This document shows, one piece after another, positions 1 to 7,720 of a stretch of 64,000 bases of DNA. Each line of letters starts with the position of its first letter. Position 1 is the stretch's first letter. The notes beneath the pieces are model-generated. The model did not search any database. It saw nothing but the letters and a program-made list of their open reading frames with translations, and was not told the origin of the DNA. The DNA comes from Bacillus thuringiensis (lineage in GTDB: Bacteria; Bacillota; Bacilli; Bacillales; Bacillaceae_G): positions 1,424,501 to 1,488,500 of the forward strand of contig NZ_CP012099.1 in the NCBI RefSeq assembly GCF_001182785.1. The letters are read 5' to 3'. A program made the translations under genes and the position numbers.

Positions 1-1461
1 GGATTGTATTTACAACGTCCAAAAGAAGCTGGTTATTTTATGATGCGGGTAAATATTCCGTCAGGGATTATTACAAATGCGCAGGCAGAAGTACTTGCTG
101 CCATCGCTGAGGATTATGGACGTGATGTAATAGATATTACGACGAGACAGGCGATTCAGTTTCACTGGTTAGAAATTCAGCAAATTCCAGATATTTTTAA
201 AAGATTAGCAAGAGTTGGATTATCTTCAGCAGGGGCTTGTGGTGATATAACACGGAATATTACAGGTAATCCGCTTGCTGGAATTGATGCAAATGAACTA
301 TTTGATACAACACATATTGTGAAAGAGGTATATGACTATTTCCAACATAATGAAGAGTTTTCTAACTTGCCACGTAAATTTAAAATGTCTATTAGTTCTA
401 ATATTTATAACTCAGCAAATGCAGAGATTAACTGTGTTGCATTTACACCTGCTACGAAAGAAATAGATGGTGAGAAAAAAGTTGGTTTTCATATAAAAGT
501 AGGCGGAGGGTTGTCAGCCCGTCCATATTTAGCTGATGAATTAGATGTTTTCGTTTTACCAGAAGAAGTGAAGGCGGTGGCGATTGCGATTGCTACTATA
601 TTCCGTGATTTTGGATATCGTGAGAAACGTCATTTAGCACGTTTGAAATTTCTTGTTGCGGACTGGGGAGCAGAAAAATTTAAAGAGAAACTAATAGAGT
701 ATACAGGGCCTTTACAAAGTAAAGGAGAAAGTGCACTCAAAGGATGGAATGCAGGCTATTTTTATGGTGTTCAAGACCAAAAACAAGAGGGATTAAAATA
801 TGTAGGTTTTAATGTACCGGTAGGTCGTTTACATGCGGAAGAAATGTTTGAGATTGCAAGAATCGCAAAGCAATATGGAAATGGACAAATTCGTACATGT
901 AATTCACAAAATTTCATTATTCCGAACGTTCCTCCGAAAAATGTAAAAGGATTACTTAGTGAACCGTTGTTTGAAGCGATATCTGCAAGCCCAAAATCAT
1001 TTATTGGTCATGCGGTTTCATGTACCGGTATTGAATATTGTAATCTTGCACTAGTAGAAACGAAAGAAAGATTACGAAAAATTGCAGAATACTTAGATAC
1101 ACAAATTGCACTCGATGTTCCAGTTCGAATTCATATGGTAGGCTGCCCGAATTCATGTGGTCAACGTCAAATTGCTGACATTGGGTTACAAGGGGTGAAA
1201 ATGAAAACGAAGGAAAAGGGAATTGTTGAAGCATTTGAGATATACGTTGGTGGAACGTTGTTAGATGGCGGTGCCTACAATCAAAAGTTAAAAGGAAAAA
1301 TAGATGGCGAGGATTTACCTGATGTACTCGCATCATTTATAAGTTATTTCAAAGAGAATAAATTACCAGCCGAAACATTTTATGATTTTGTAGGTCGTGT
1401 TGGTGTAGACACATTACAAATAGCGTTAAATACCGTGTTAGAAGAAGTCATAGCGTCTTAG
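1..1461 (+). CDS. Siroheme-dependent nitrite/sulfite reductase (5' end missing)
   Basis: Reduces sulfite to sulfide (or nitrite to ammonia) at a siroheme coupled to a 4Fe-4S cluster. The frame is open from base 1, so the N-terminus lies upstream of the window; about 486 residues are visible. The cluster and siroheme ligands show as C-x5-C in SCTGIEYC (about residues 340-346 of the visible part) and C-x3-C in GCPNSC (about 381-385). The siroheme synthesis genes that follow make assimilatory sulfite reductase the likelier role, with ferredoxin as a probable donor; nitrite cannot be excluded from sequence alone. Confidence 0.88.
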   Translation, partial: GLYLQRPKEAGYFMMRVNIPSGIITNAQAEVLAAIAEDYGRDVIDITTRQAIQFHWLEIQQIPDIFKRLARVGLSSAGACGDITRNITGNPLAGIDANELFDTTHIVKEVYDYFQHNEEFSNLPRKFKMSISSNIYNSANAEINCVAFTPATKEIDGEKKVGFHIKVGGGLSARPYLADELDVFVLPEEVKAVAIAIATIFRDFGYREKRHLARLKFLVADWGAEKFKEKLIEYTGPLQSKGESALKGWNAGYFYGVQDQKQEGLKYVGFNVPVGRLHAEEMFEIARIAKQYGNGQIRTCNSQNFIIPNVPPKNVKGLLSEPLFEAISASPKSFIGHAVSCTGIEYCNLALVETKERLRKIAEYLDTQIALDVPVRIHMVGCPNSCGQRQIADIGLQGVKMKTKEKGIVEAFEIYVGGTLLDGGAYNQKLKGKIDGEDLPDVLASFISYFKENKLPAETFYDFVGRVGVDTLQIALNTVLEEVIAS

Positions 1462-1470
1462 GGGGGCAAT

Positions 1471-1671
1471 ATGGATTTATATCGATTTGAAGCTGTATTA
1501 GTGAGTGATATTGTTCCGATTGTTGTTGTTGCTCAAAGTGAAGAACAGGCATTTAAGCTTGCGGAGATTGAGCTTGAAAAACATTTTTTACCGTTGCCAG
1601 AGGTAAAAGAGATTTCTTTGTTTGAAAAAAAGAAAATTCGAAAAGGTGCGGCATTTGTTATTCATGAGTAG
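1471..1671 (+). CDS. Small DUF3906-type protein
   Basis: Conserved 66-residue protein of unknown function, MDLYRFEAVLV at the N-terminus, no membrane segment or cysteine pair. A GGGGGG ribosome site lies 4-9 bases before ATG and only 9 bases separate it from the reductase stop, so it is co-transcribed with it. I recall the DUF3906 family from Bacillus sulfite reductase/siroheme loci; the family name is recognition by eye. A role in reductase function is inferred only from position. Confidence 0.75.
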   Translation: MDLYRFEAVLVSDIVPIVVVAQSEEQAFKLAEIELEKHFLPLPEVKEISLFEKKKIRKGAAFVIHE

Positions 1672-1694
1672 AGAGCAGTAATACGAAAAAATAA

Positions 1695-1731
1695 AAACTT
1701 CCATTCGTATATAAGAATGGAAGTTTCATTT
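1695..1731 (+). terminator. Hairpin between DUF3906 and cobA
   Basis: A 12-bp perfect stem (1695-1706 with 1715-1726) with an 8-base loop followed by a weak T-rich stretch. It may terminate or attenuate transcription between the reductase and siroheme genes; the tail is poor. Confidence 0.5.
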
Positions 1732-1752
1732 TAATAGTAGAAATGAGGAGAG

Positions 1753-2532
1753 ATGATGGGGAAGGTTTATATTGTTGGAGCGGGTCCTGGCGATCCAGAT
1801 TTAATTACTGTTAAAGGATTGAAATGTATTGAGAAGGCAGATGTTATTTTATACGATCGTCTTGTGAATAAAGAGCTGCTTTCACACGCAAAGCCTGACG
1901 CGGATTTAATTTATTGCGGGAAACTCCCGAATTATCACACGATGAAGCAAGAAACAATTAATACATTTCTTATTAAGTATGCGAAAAAAGGAAAAGTTGT
2001 AACAAGGCTTAAGGGCGGCGATCCATTTGTATTTGGTAGAGGGGGAGAAGAAGCGGAAGCATTAGCAAAGCAAGGTGTACCATTTGAAATCGTCCCAGGT
2101 ATTTCGTCTGGAATAGCTGCACCTGCTTATGCTGGTATTCCAGTGACGCACCGTGATGCAAGTGCAAGTTTTGCTATTGTGACTGGGCATAGGAAAGAAG
2201 GTGCTGAAGAAGAAGTGAAATGGGAAAGTTTAGCGAAAGGTGTAGAGACTTTAGCCGTATATATGGGGGTTAGTAATTTGCCCTACATATGTGAGCAACT
2301 TATGAAGCATGGAAAAGATAAAAGTACGCCAGCTGCTATTATTGAACAGGGGACGACGTCTATGCAGCGCACAGTTGTTGGGACATTAGGAACAATTGTA
2401 GATGTTGCGAAAAAAGAGAAAATTCAAAATCCGAGCATGATTGTAATTGGAGAAGTTGTCCGTTTTAGAGAAAAAATCCATTGGTTTGAGAAGCAAACAG
2501 AAAATGCTTATCAAGTAAGTGGAGTGTTGTAA
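1753..2532 (+). CDS. cobA: Uroporphyrinogen-III C-methyltransferase
   Basis: SAM-dependent methylation of uroporphyrinogen III at C-2 and C-7 to precorrin-2, the first step of siroheme synthesis. 259 residues, the usual length for a stand-alone SUMT. Family motifs are visible: VGAGPGDPDL near the start, GGDPFVFGRGGEE near residue 95-107 and VPGISSG followed by GIPVTHR. GAGGAGAG precedes tandem ATG codons at 1753/1756. sirB begins directly after it, and the gene supplies the cofactor of the upstream reductase. Confidence 0.93.
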   Translation: MMGKVYIVGAGPGDPDLITVKGLKCIEKADVILYDRLVNKELLSHAKPDADLIYCGKLPNYHTMKQETINTFLIKYAKKGKVVTRLKGGDPFVFGRGGEEAEALAKQGVPFEIVPGISSGIAAPAYAGIPVTHRDASASFAIVTGHRKEGAEEEVKWESLAKGVETLAVYMGVSNLPYICEQLMKHGKDKSTPAAIIEQGTTSMQRTVVGTLGTIVDVAKKEKIQNPSMIVIGEVVRFREKIHWFEKQTENAYQVSGVL

Positions 2533-2533
2533 A

Positions 2534-3289
2534 ATGAAAGCCGTCTTATATATATGTCATGGAAGTCGTTTGAAGACAGCGAAAGAAGAGGCGATTCAAT
2601 TTATTACATCGTGCATGAGCCGTATAGAAGCGACTATTCAAGAAGTTTGTTTTTTAGAGTTAGCGAATCCTTCTATTGAAGAGGGTTTTCATACATGTGT
2701 GAAGCGTGGGGCCACGGAGATTATTGCTATCCCTGTTTTTTTATTAGCGGCAGGTCATGTGAAGAAAGATATTCCATTTGAATTGGTAAAGCTCAAGAAT
2801 CAATATCCGAATGTTAAAGTGACTTATGGTAATCCGTTTGGTGTATCAGAAACACTTATAAAATCAGTATATAACGGAAGTGGTATTGAACAGGAAGATA
2901 AGGCTGAAGTGACCCTTCTGCTCGTTGCAAGAGGGAGTAGTGATCCTGAAGTATTACAAGATGTAAAATGGATCGCTTCTTTATTTCAAGCTGAGGAGAA
3001 AATTAAAAAAGTTGAGGTTTGTTATTTAGCGGCTGCGGAGCCAAAATTTGAGAAGAAATTGCAGGAAGTTGTAGAACGGAAAGTGGAGAATATCATTGTG
3101 CTACCTTATTTGCTATTTACAGGTTTACTTATGAAACATATTGAGAAAGAAGTGCGCCAATATAAATTGGAAAAGATAAAAATAAGTCCATATTTAGGGA
3201 AGAATGAAGCGTTTCAAGATATGTTAATTCAGAAAACGACGGAGTTATTGAAAGGAGATCAGTATGTATCCACTTACAGTGCGAGTTAA
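2534..3289 (+). CDS. sirB: Sirohydrochlorin ferrochelatase, CbiX/SirB family
   Basis: Inserts Fe2+ into sirohydrochlorin to give siroheme. 251 residues, close to the two-domain SirB length. The active-site histidine of YICHGSR near the N-terminus and a second in AAGHVKKDIP are visible, and the repeated CbiX fold is suggested by the second LLLVARGSS motif. The ATG at 2534 is preferred over a GTG at 2519 because GGAG at 2521 is well placed. Its 3' end overlaps sirC by 26 bases, suggesting translational coupling. Confidence 0.9.
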   Translation: MKAVLYICHGSRLKTAKEEAIQFITSCMSRIEATIQEVCFLELANPSIEEGFHTCVKRGATEIIAIPVFLLAAGHVKKDIPFELVKLKNQYPNVKVTYGNPFGVSETLIKSVYNGSGIEQEDKAEVTLLLVARGSSDPEVLQDVKWIASLFQAEEKIKKVEVCYLAAAEPKFEKKLQEVVERKVENIIVLPYLLFTGLLMKHIEKEVRQYKLEKIKISPYLGKNEAFQDMLIQKTTELLKGDQYVSTYSAS

Positions 3290-3878
3290 TGAGAAACGCG
3301 TTGTTGTTATTGGCGGGGGGAAAGTTGCAGGGTTTAAAATTATTCCTTTACTCAAACAAGGTGCGGATATAGTTGTGATAAGTCCAGAATTGGATGCGAA
3401 TTTAGTAAAACTTGTGGAAGAAAAGAAAATTCGTTGGTATCAAAGAGAATATGAAAAAAGTGATATTAAAGGTGCTTTTTTAGTTGTTGCAGCGAGTAGT
3501 GATTCAATATTAAATGAACAAGTTGCTGAAGATGCCGCAGAGAATCAATTAGTAAATGTTATTACAAATCCGGAAAGTGGTAATGTTCACTTTCCAGCAG
3601 CGATTCATCGTGGTTTGCTTAATATAGCAGTTTCTACTGGGGGAGCGAGCCCGAAGCTCGCAAAAAAAATTCGAGATGAGATTGCAAATAAATATGATGA
3701 GGCATATGAATCATATTTAGATTTTTTATATGAAGTAAGGGTGAAGTTAAAAGATTTACAGTTAGAAAAGAGGGAACGAAATATATTACTCCAAGAAGTG
3801 TTGAAATCAGTATATGTGCAAAACGAGGGGAAAAGAGAAAGTTTTTTACAAGAATTAGAAGAGAAAGTTTTAAAATAA
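3264..3878 (+). CDS. sirC: Precorrin-2 dehydrogenase
   Basis: NAD-dependent oxidation of precorrin-2 to sirohydrochlorin. 204 residues, matching stand-alone SirC/YlnF rather than the fused CysG. The Rossmann motif VVVIGGGKVAGFK is at residues 13-25, and the family signature NVHFPA...ISTGGASPKLAK is represented as VSTGGASPKLAKKIR. AAAGGAG at 3251-3257 sets the ATG start inside sirB. Last gene of the siroheme group; no clear terminator follows before the T-box leader. Confidence 0.9.
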   Translation: MYPLTVRVNEKRVVVIGGGKVAGFKIIPLLKQGADIVVISPELDANLVKLVEEKKIRWYQREYEKSDIKGAFLVVAASSDSILNEQVAEDAAENQLVNVITNPESGNVHFPAAIHRGLLNIAVSTGGASPKLAKKIRDEIANKYDEAYESYLDFLYEVRVKLKDLQLEKRERNILLQEVLKSVYVQNEGKRESFLQELEEKVLK

Positions 3879-3939
3879 TAAAAAGTAAATTGCGCTTTAC
3901 AAATATGGAAATATAATTTATAATCACAATTAACTTCAA

Positions 3940-4226
3940 TAGATGAAATCGATGAGCAAGAAGAGTACGTATATTTGATGCGGTCAGAGAGCTGGGGTTA
4001 GGTGTGAGCCCAGTACGATAAAATATACAGAATGGGCTTGCGAGAGGTATGTTGAACATTGTAGTAGGCAACCCGGGTTCCGCCGTTAAAAGGATAGAGT
4101 ATCGGAATTATTCCTGTACTTGAACAAGTGGGATTTATCAATCCAATTGAGGTGGTACCACGGTATTTACATTACATATATCGTCCTCTACATGCATATT
4201 TGCGTGTAGGGGACTTTTTTATTTTC
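3940..4226 (+). promoter_or_regulatory. T-box riboswitch, predicted tryptophan (UGG) specifier
   Basis: tRNA-sensing leader of the NSS transporter gene. The T-box element GAGGTGGTACCACGG is at 4149-4163. Stem I folds by pairing GCAAG 3956-3960 with CTTGC 4037-4041 and GTATAT 3969-3974 with ATATAC 4023-4028. The internal loop left between them has AAGAGTAC on the 5' side and AGAA-TGG-G on the 3' side, which places specifier UGG (Trp) at 4033-4035. The terminator is 4183-4220 (14-bp stem then six T). Uncharged tRNA-Trp should allow readthrough. Confidence 0.88.
4183..4220 (+). terminator. T-box terminator
   Basis: Stem 4183-4196 pairs with 4201-4214 including G-T pairs, loop TATT, then TTTTTT. 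This is the default-off structure competing with the T-box antiterminator. Confidence 0.85.
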
Positions 4227-4299
4227 TAAAGGAGGTGTGCGAGTATGAAATGAAAGTGTATAATTAACAGAAATTTTAATATTCAGAAAAGGAGAGTTT

Positions 4300-5658
4300 A
4301 TGATGAAAGAAACACAGCAATGGACGTCGAAAATAGGCTTTGTACTCGCAGCAGCCGGAGCCGCAGTAGGTCTTGGTGCAATATGGAAATTTCCGTATGT
4401 TGCAGGTAATGGAGGAGGAGGCGCATTCTTCCTTGTATTTTTACTATTAACTTTATTTATAGGTATGCCTCTTCTAATAGCGGAGTTTGTTATTGGACGT
4501 AGCACGCAAAAAGAGGCGGTTACAGCTTATAAAGTACTAGTGCCAAATAGCAAATTATATCCTTGGATTGGTCGTATGGGAGTTGTTACTTGTTTTAGTG
4601 TACTATCTTTTTATAGTGTTGTAGGTGGATGGATTTTACTTTATTTATATTATAGTGTGACAGGAAGTTTCTGGAATGGAGTAGCTGATTATGGACAATT
4701 GTTCGGTGAAACGATTTCAAATCCGTTAAGTGCGATTGGAGCACAATTTATCTTTATGCTTTGTACGATTTTTGTTGTAAGTAAAGGTGTAGAGAAAGGT
4801 ATAGAAAAGGCAAGTAAGTACATGATGCCGCTATTATTTATTTTATTTATTGCAATTATTGTTCGTGCGTTAACACTCGATGGTGCTTTGGCTGGAGTAG
4901 AGTTCTTCTTAAAACCAGATTTTTCAAAGCTTACAGCAGATACGGTTTTATATGCGATGGGACAATCTTTCTTCTCTCTAACAGTAGGTGCATCCGTAAT
5001 GGTAACGTATAGTTCTTATTTAAAGAAAGAAGAACATTTAGCGAAATCAGCAACATCGATTGTAAGTTTAACTGTTTTTGTTACAGTACTTGCAGGATTA
5101 GCAATCTTCCCAGCGATTTTCGCATTAGGAGTTAAACCGACTGAAGGACCGGGATTACTGTTTATCGTCCTTCCAGCAGTATTTGCAAAAATACCATTTG
5201 GTCAATTTTTCTTTATTATGTTTTTAATTTTATTCTTCTTTGCGACTTTAACTTCTGCCATTTCAATGCTTGAAATTGTAGTAGCATCTGTTGCGAAAGG
5301 TAACGAGAAGAAGCGTCCGTCAGCATCATTATTAATTGGTATTCTTATTTTTGCGGTCGGTATTCCATCAGCGTTATCATTTGGGATTATGAGTGACGTG
5401 AAAATATTTGGAAAAACATTCTTTGATTTAGTCGACTTTTCGGTAAGTAACGTATTGTTACCGTTAGGAGTACTAGCTATTTCATTATTTGTACCAAATA
5501 AAATGAGTAAAGAGTTGTTGATGAAAGAATTAGAAGTGACGGAAACGAAGGGGAAAACGTTATTTAACATTTGGTTCTTCTTACTTCGTTATGTTATTCC
5601 GGTAACTGTAATAATTGTATTTTTAAATGCTATAGGCATATTTAAAATGTTTGCATAA
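4300..5658 (+). CDS. Sodium-dependent NSS-family transporter, probably for tryptophan
   Basis: Na+-coupled amino acid symporter of the neurotransmitter:sodium symporter family, 452 residues, about 11-12 membrane segments. The N-terminal WTSKIGFVLAAAGAAVGLGAIWKFPY is the family's unwound TM1 substrate/Na+ site. AAAAGGAG at 4287-4294 fits the tandem ATG at 4300/4303. The substrate is inferred from the UGG specifier of the upstream T-box; the protein alone does not tell it. A biosynthetic-precursor or other aromatic substrate remains possible. Confidence 0.9.
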   Translation: MMKETQQWTSKIGFVLAAAGAAVGLGAIWKFPYVAGNGGGGAFFLVFLLLTLFIGMPLLIAEFVIGRSTQKEAVTAYKVLVPNSKLYPWIGRMGVVTCFSVLSFYSVVGGWILLYLYYSVTGSFWNGVADYGQLFGETISNPLSAIGAQFIFMLCTIFVVSKGVEKGIEKASKYMMPLLFILFIAIIVRALTLDGALAGVEFFLKPDFSKLTADTVLYAMGQSFFSLTVGASVMVTYSSYLKKEEHLAKSATSIVSLTVFVTVLAGLAIFPAIFALGVKPTEGPGLLFIVLPAVFAKIPFGQFFFIMFLILFFFATLTSAISMLEIVVASVAKGNEKKRPSASLLIGILIFAVGIPSALSFGIMSDVKIFGKTFFDLVDFSVSNVLLPLGVLAISLFVPNKMSKELLMKELEVTETKGKTLFNIWFFLLRYVIPVTVIIVFLNAIGIFKMFA

Positions 5659-5660
5659 TA

Positions 5661-5687
5661 AAAAGACGGAGAAATCTCCGTCTTTTT
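5661..5687 (+). terminator. Terminator after NSS transporter
   Basis: AAAAGACGGAG pairs with CTCCGTCTTTT, short loop, T-run; can serve both convergent genes. Confidence 0.85.
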
Positions 5688-5688
5688 A

Positions 5689-5850
5689 TTATGTTGTAGA
5701 AGTATTTAATAAACGATTATATGCTTTATAAGCTGTGACGACTGCGATGAATGAACCGATTAAAAATAACGCTGAGCCGCCAAATGTAAATATTCGGCCA
5801 ATAAACGTTTCCCTAGCTTCTTCTATTTCTTGTTGTAATTGTGTATTCAT
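5689..5850 (-). CDS. Small single-pass membrane protein
   Basis: Hypothetical protein of 53 residues beginning MNTQLQQEIEEARE, with a short charged helix, then one membrane segment (about residues 21-40, FGGSALFLIGSFIAVV) and a short tail. The ATG at 5850 is chosen because GGGGTG lies just upstream on the minus strand; an upstream in-frame start at 5877 has no such site. No family recognised. Convergent with the NSS gene and next to the M23 gene on the same strand. Confidence 0.65.
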   Translation of the reverse strand: MNTQLQQEIEEARETFIGRIFTFGGSALFLIGSFIAVVTAYKAYNRLLNTSTT

Positions 5851-5923
5851 ATTAATCACCCCGTAAACTATAGGCATTTAGTTATAGTCTATGTAGAATG
5901 CCTATAGTGTGTGAAGTGTAAAT

Positions 5924-5953
5924 AAAAAACCTCGGTAGGCACCGAGGTTTTTT
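5924..5953 (-). terminator. Terminator of the M23 gene
   Basis: AAAAAACCTCGGT pairs with ACCGAGGTTTTTT around a 4-base loop; it reads as a terminator in both directions and covers the stop codon of the M23 gene. Confidence 0.85.
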
Positions 5954-7226
5954 ATAATCCGATATAAGGAGATGGATCAACTGCGTTTGTCTTGCCGACA
6001 TTCCATTCTCCAAGATGAAGTTCGAAGTGTAAATGTTGTCCGTATGATTGGCCCGTGTTCCCCATAAATCCAAGCTGATCGCCTTGTTTTACAGTTTGTC
6101 CATTCGATACAGAACGGCTATTCATATGAGCATATACTGTCGTATATGTTTTTCCGTTTATACGGTGAGATAAATACACTACGTTTCCGTAACTAGATGA
6201 TAATTCTGAACGAATAACAACGCCATCTGCAGCGGCGATAATTGGAACCGTTCCCGAAGCAGCGATGTCAATTCCTTTATGGTTATCTAAAGAACGTACA
6301 CCAAATCCGGAAGTTTTTGATCCAGCTGCTGGTTTGATAAAGCCACCGATATTTGTATCATGTGGTGTTGGGGCTGCTTGAGTTGCTTGAGCAGATTTAG
6401 TAGCTTGTTGTTTGCGAGCCTCCTCTGCCTGGCGAGCTTCTTCCGCTTTACGAGCTTCTTCGGCCCGTTTTTCTTCTTCAATTGCTTTTTGAACAGCTTG
6501 ACGCTGATTTTCTAAAATGCCTTTGGATTCTTCTAATCCTTCAATCTCTGAATCTACTTTTGCTACTTTCGTATGTAGATCGTTAATAAGAGTTTGTTGC
6601 TGTTGTTGGTTATTTTGTAATTCTTGCTGTTTTTGTTCTAGTTTTTGCTCAGATTCTTTCAGTTGTTGTTCTTTTTTCTCAACAGCCTCTTTTTCTGTAG
6701 TTACAGCATTTTGATCAGATGTTTGTTTTTTTACAATATCTGTATCATTGTTTAATATTAAACTTACGGAGTACATATTATCAACAAGATCGGCAATATT
6801 TGAAGAATTTGTTAGTACCTCTGTAATGATATTTGTACGAGGTTTTTCTTGCATAGATTGTAATCGTTGTTTAATAACTTCCTGACGTGTATCTATGTTT
6901 GTTTGTAATTGTTCAATATGTTTCTTTTTGTCAGTAATTACTTGTTGAGTTTTGCTAATTTCTTTTTTTGTATCGTTTAATTCAGCCTCGTTTTTATTAA
7001 TAGAAGTAGTTAATTCATCGATTTTCTTCTGTAATTCTTGAATTTCTTTTTCTATTTGTTCTTTCTCGACTGATTTATTTTGTAAGTCACTTTGTTTGCC
7101 TTCTAATTCAGATTGAATGTTAGATAATTTATCTTGATTTGTTTCAGCGTATACGGGTGAAAGTAACGGGGAAGCAAAAATCGTTCCTGCTGCTAAAACA
7201 CTAAACGCTGCAAATTTCTTTTTCAT
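5952..7226 (-). CDS. Secreted coiled-coil M23 peptidoglycan endopeptidase
   Basis: Cell-wall hydrolase or hydrolase activator acting outside the membrane. 424 residues: Sec signal peptide MKKKFAAFSVLAAGTIFA ending about VYA, a long coiled coil (about 30-235, EnvC/PcsB-like), an Ala/Glu/Lys-rich KAEEARQAEEARKQ linker, then a C-terminal M23 domain. The zinc ligands are present as HKGID and HLHFELH, so it may be an active enzyme rather than only an activator. The ATG at 7226 is chosen for the signal peptide and the GGAGTC site upstream; a start at 7295 would add 23 implausible residues. Confidence 0.88.
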   Translation of the reverse strand: MKKKFAAFSVLAAGTIFASPLLSPVYAETNQDKLSNIQSELEGKQSDLQNKSVEKEQIEKEIQELQKKIDELTTSINKNEAELNDTKKEISKTQQVITDKKKHIEQLQTNIDTRQEVIKQRLQSMQEKPRTNIITEVLTNSSNIADLVDNMYSVSLILNNDTDIVKKQTSDQNAVTTEKEAVEKKEQQLKESEQKLEQKQQELQNNQQQQQTLINDLHTKVAKVDSEIEGLEESKGILENQRQAVQKAIEEEKRAEEARKAEEARQAEEARKQQATKSAQATQAAPTPHDTNIGGFIKPAAGSKTSGFGVRSLDNHKGIDIAASGTVPIIAAADGVVIRSELSSSYGNVVYLSHRINGKTYTTVYAHMNSRSVSNGQTVKQGDQLGFMGNTGQSYGQHLHFELHLGEWNVGKTNAVDPSPYIGL

Positions 7227-7720
7227 AGTTGTCTGACTCCTTTCCCTATGAATGTTATATATCATAAGAAGAAGAGTGTCTATCGTTGTAATCATAATGT
7301 AAAGAAAACTTTATAAAATTGCTAAGTTTTGTCGGAATTTATCATTTTTCAACTTTAATTGTCATAGTACTTACATGTTATTTACTTGTGTAACAAAGGT
7401 ATATTTTGGGATTTATCTGTGAAATTAAGGAGAAAACTAAGAGTTTTTATGAGGTGAAATATTACTTGAAAAGCTAATAAAACACTAGTGAGGAATCGTT
7501 CTCATGTGAGGTTTTCTGACATGAGTCTACTTTTTGTCAAGAAAATTATTTGCGTTCGGGCAAACTTATTTTGTTGTCAGATTTTAATTTTTGATTTATG
7601 ATTTTTAACAGGGACAAAATGTAGTGAATTGTCGAATAATATGTAATACTCTTAATTTCAAGTTTTATAGAGATAGAATGAGAGATAGAGTGAAACATCG
7701 AAGAGGGGGTTACAACAAAT
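7227..7720. other. 494-bp intergenic region before the symporter
   Basis: Divergent control region of the M23 gene (left) and the symporter (right). Seen: an imperfect hairpin at 7501-7525 (CTCATGT/ACATGAG), a perfect Spo0A-type TGTCGAA at 7630-7636 and the symporter ribosome site AAGAGGGGG at 7701-7709. No supported gene; the only frames with an AGGTG-like site stop after a few codons. Confidence 0.5.
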
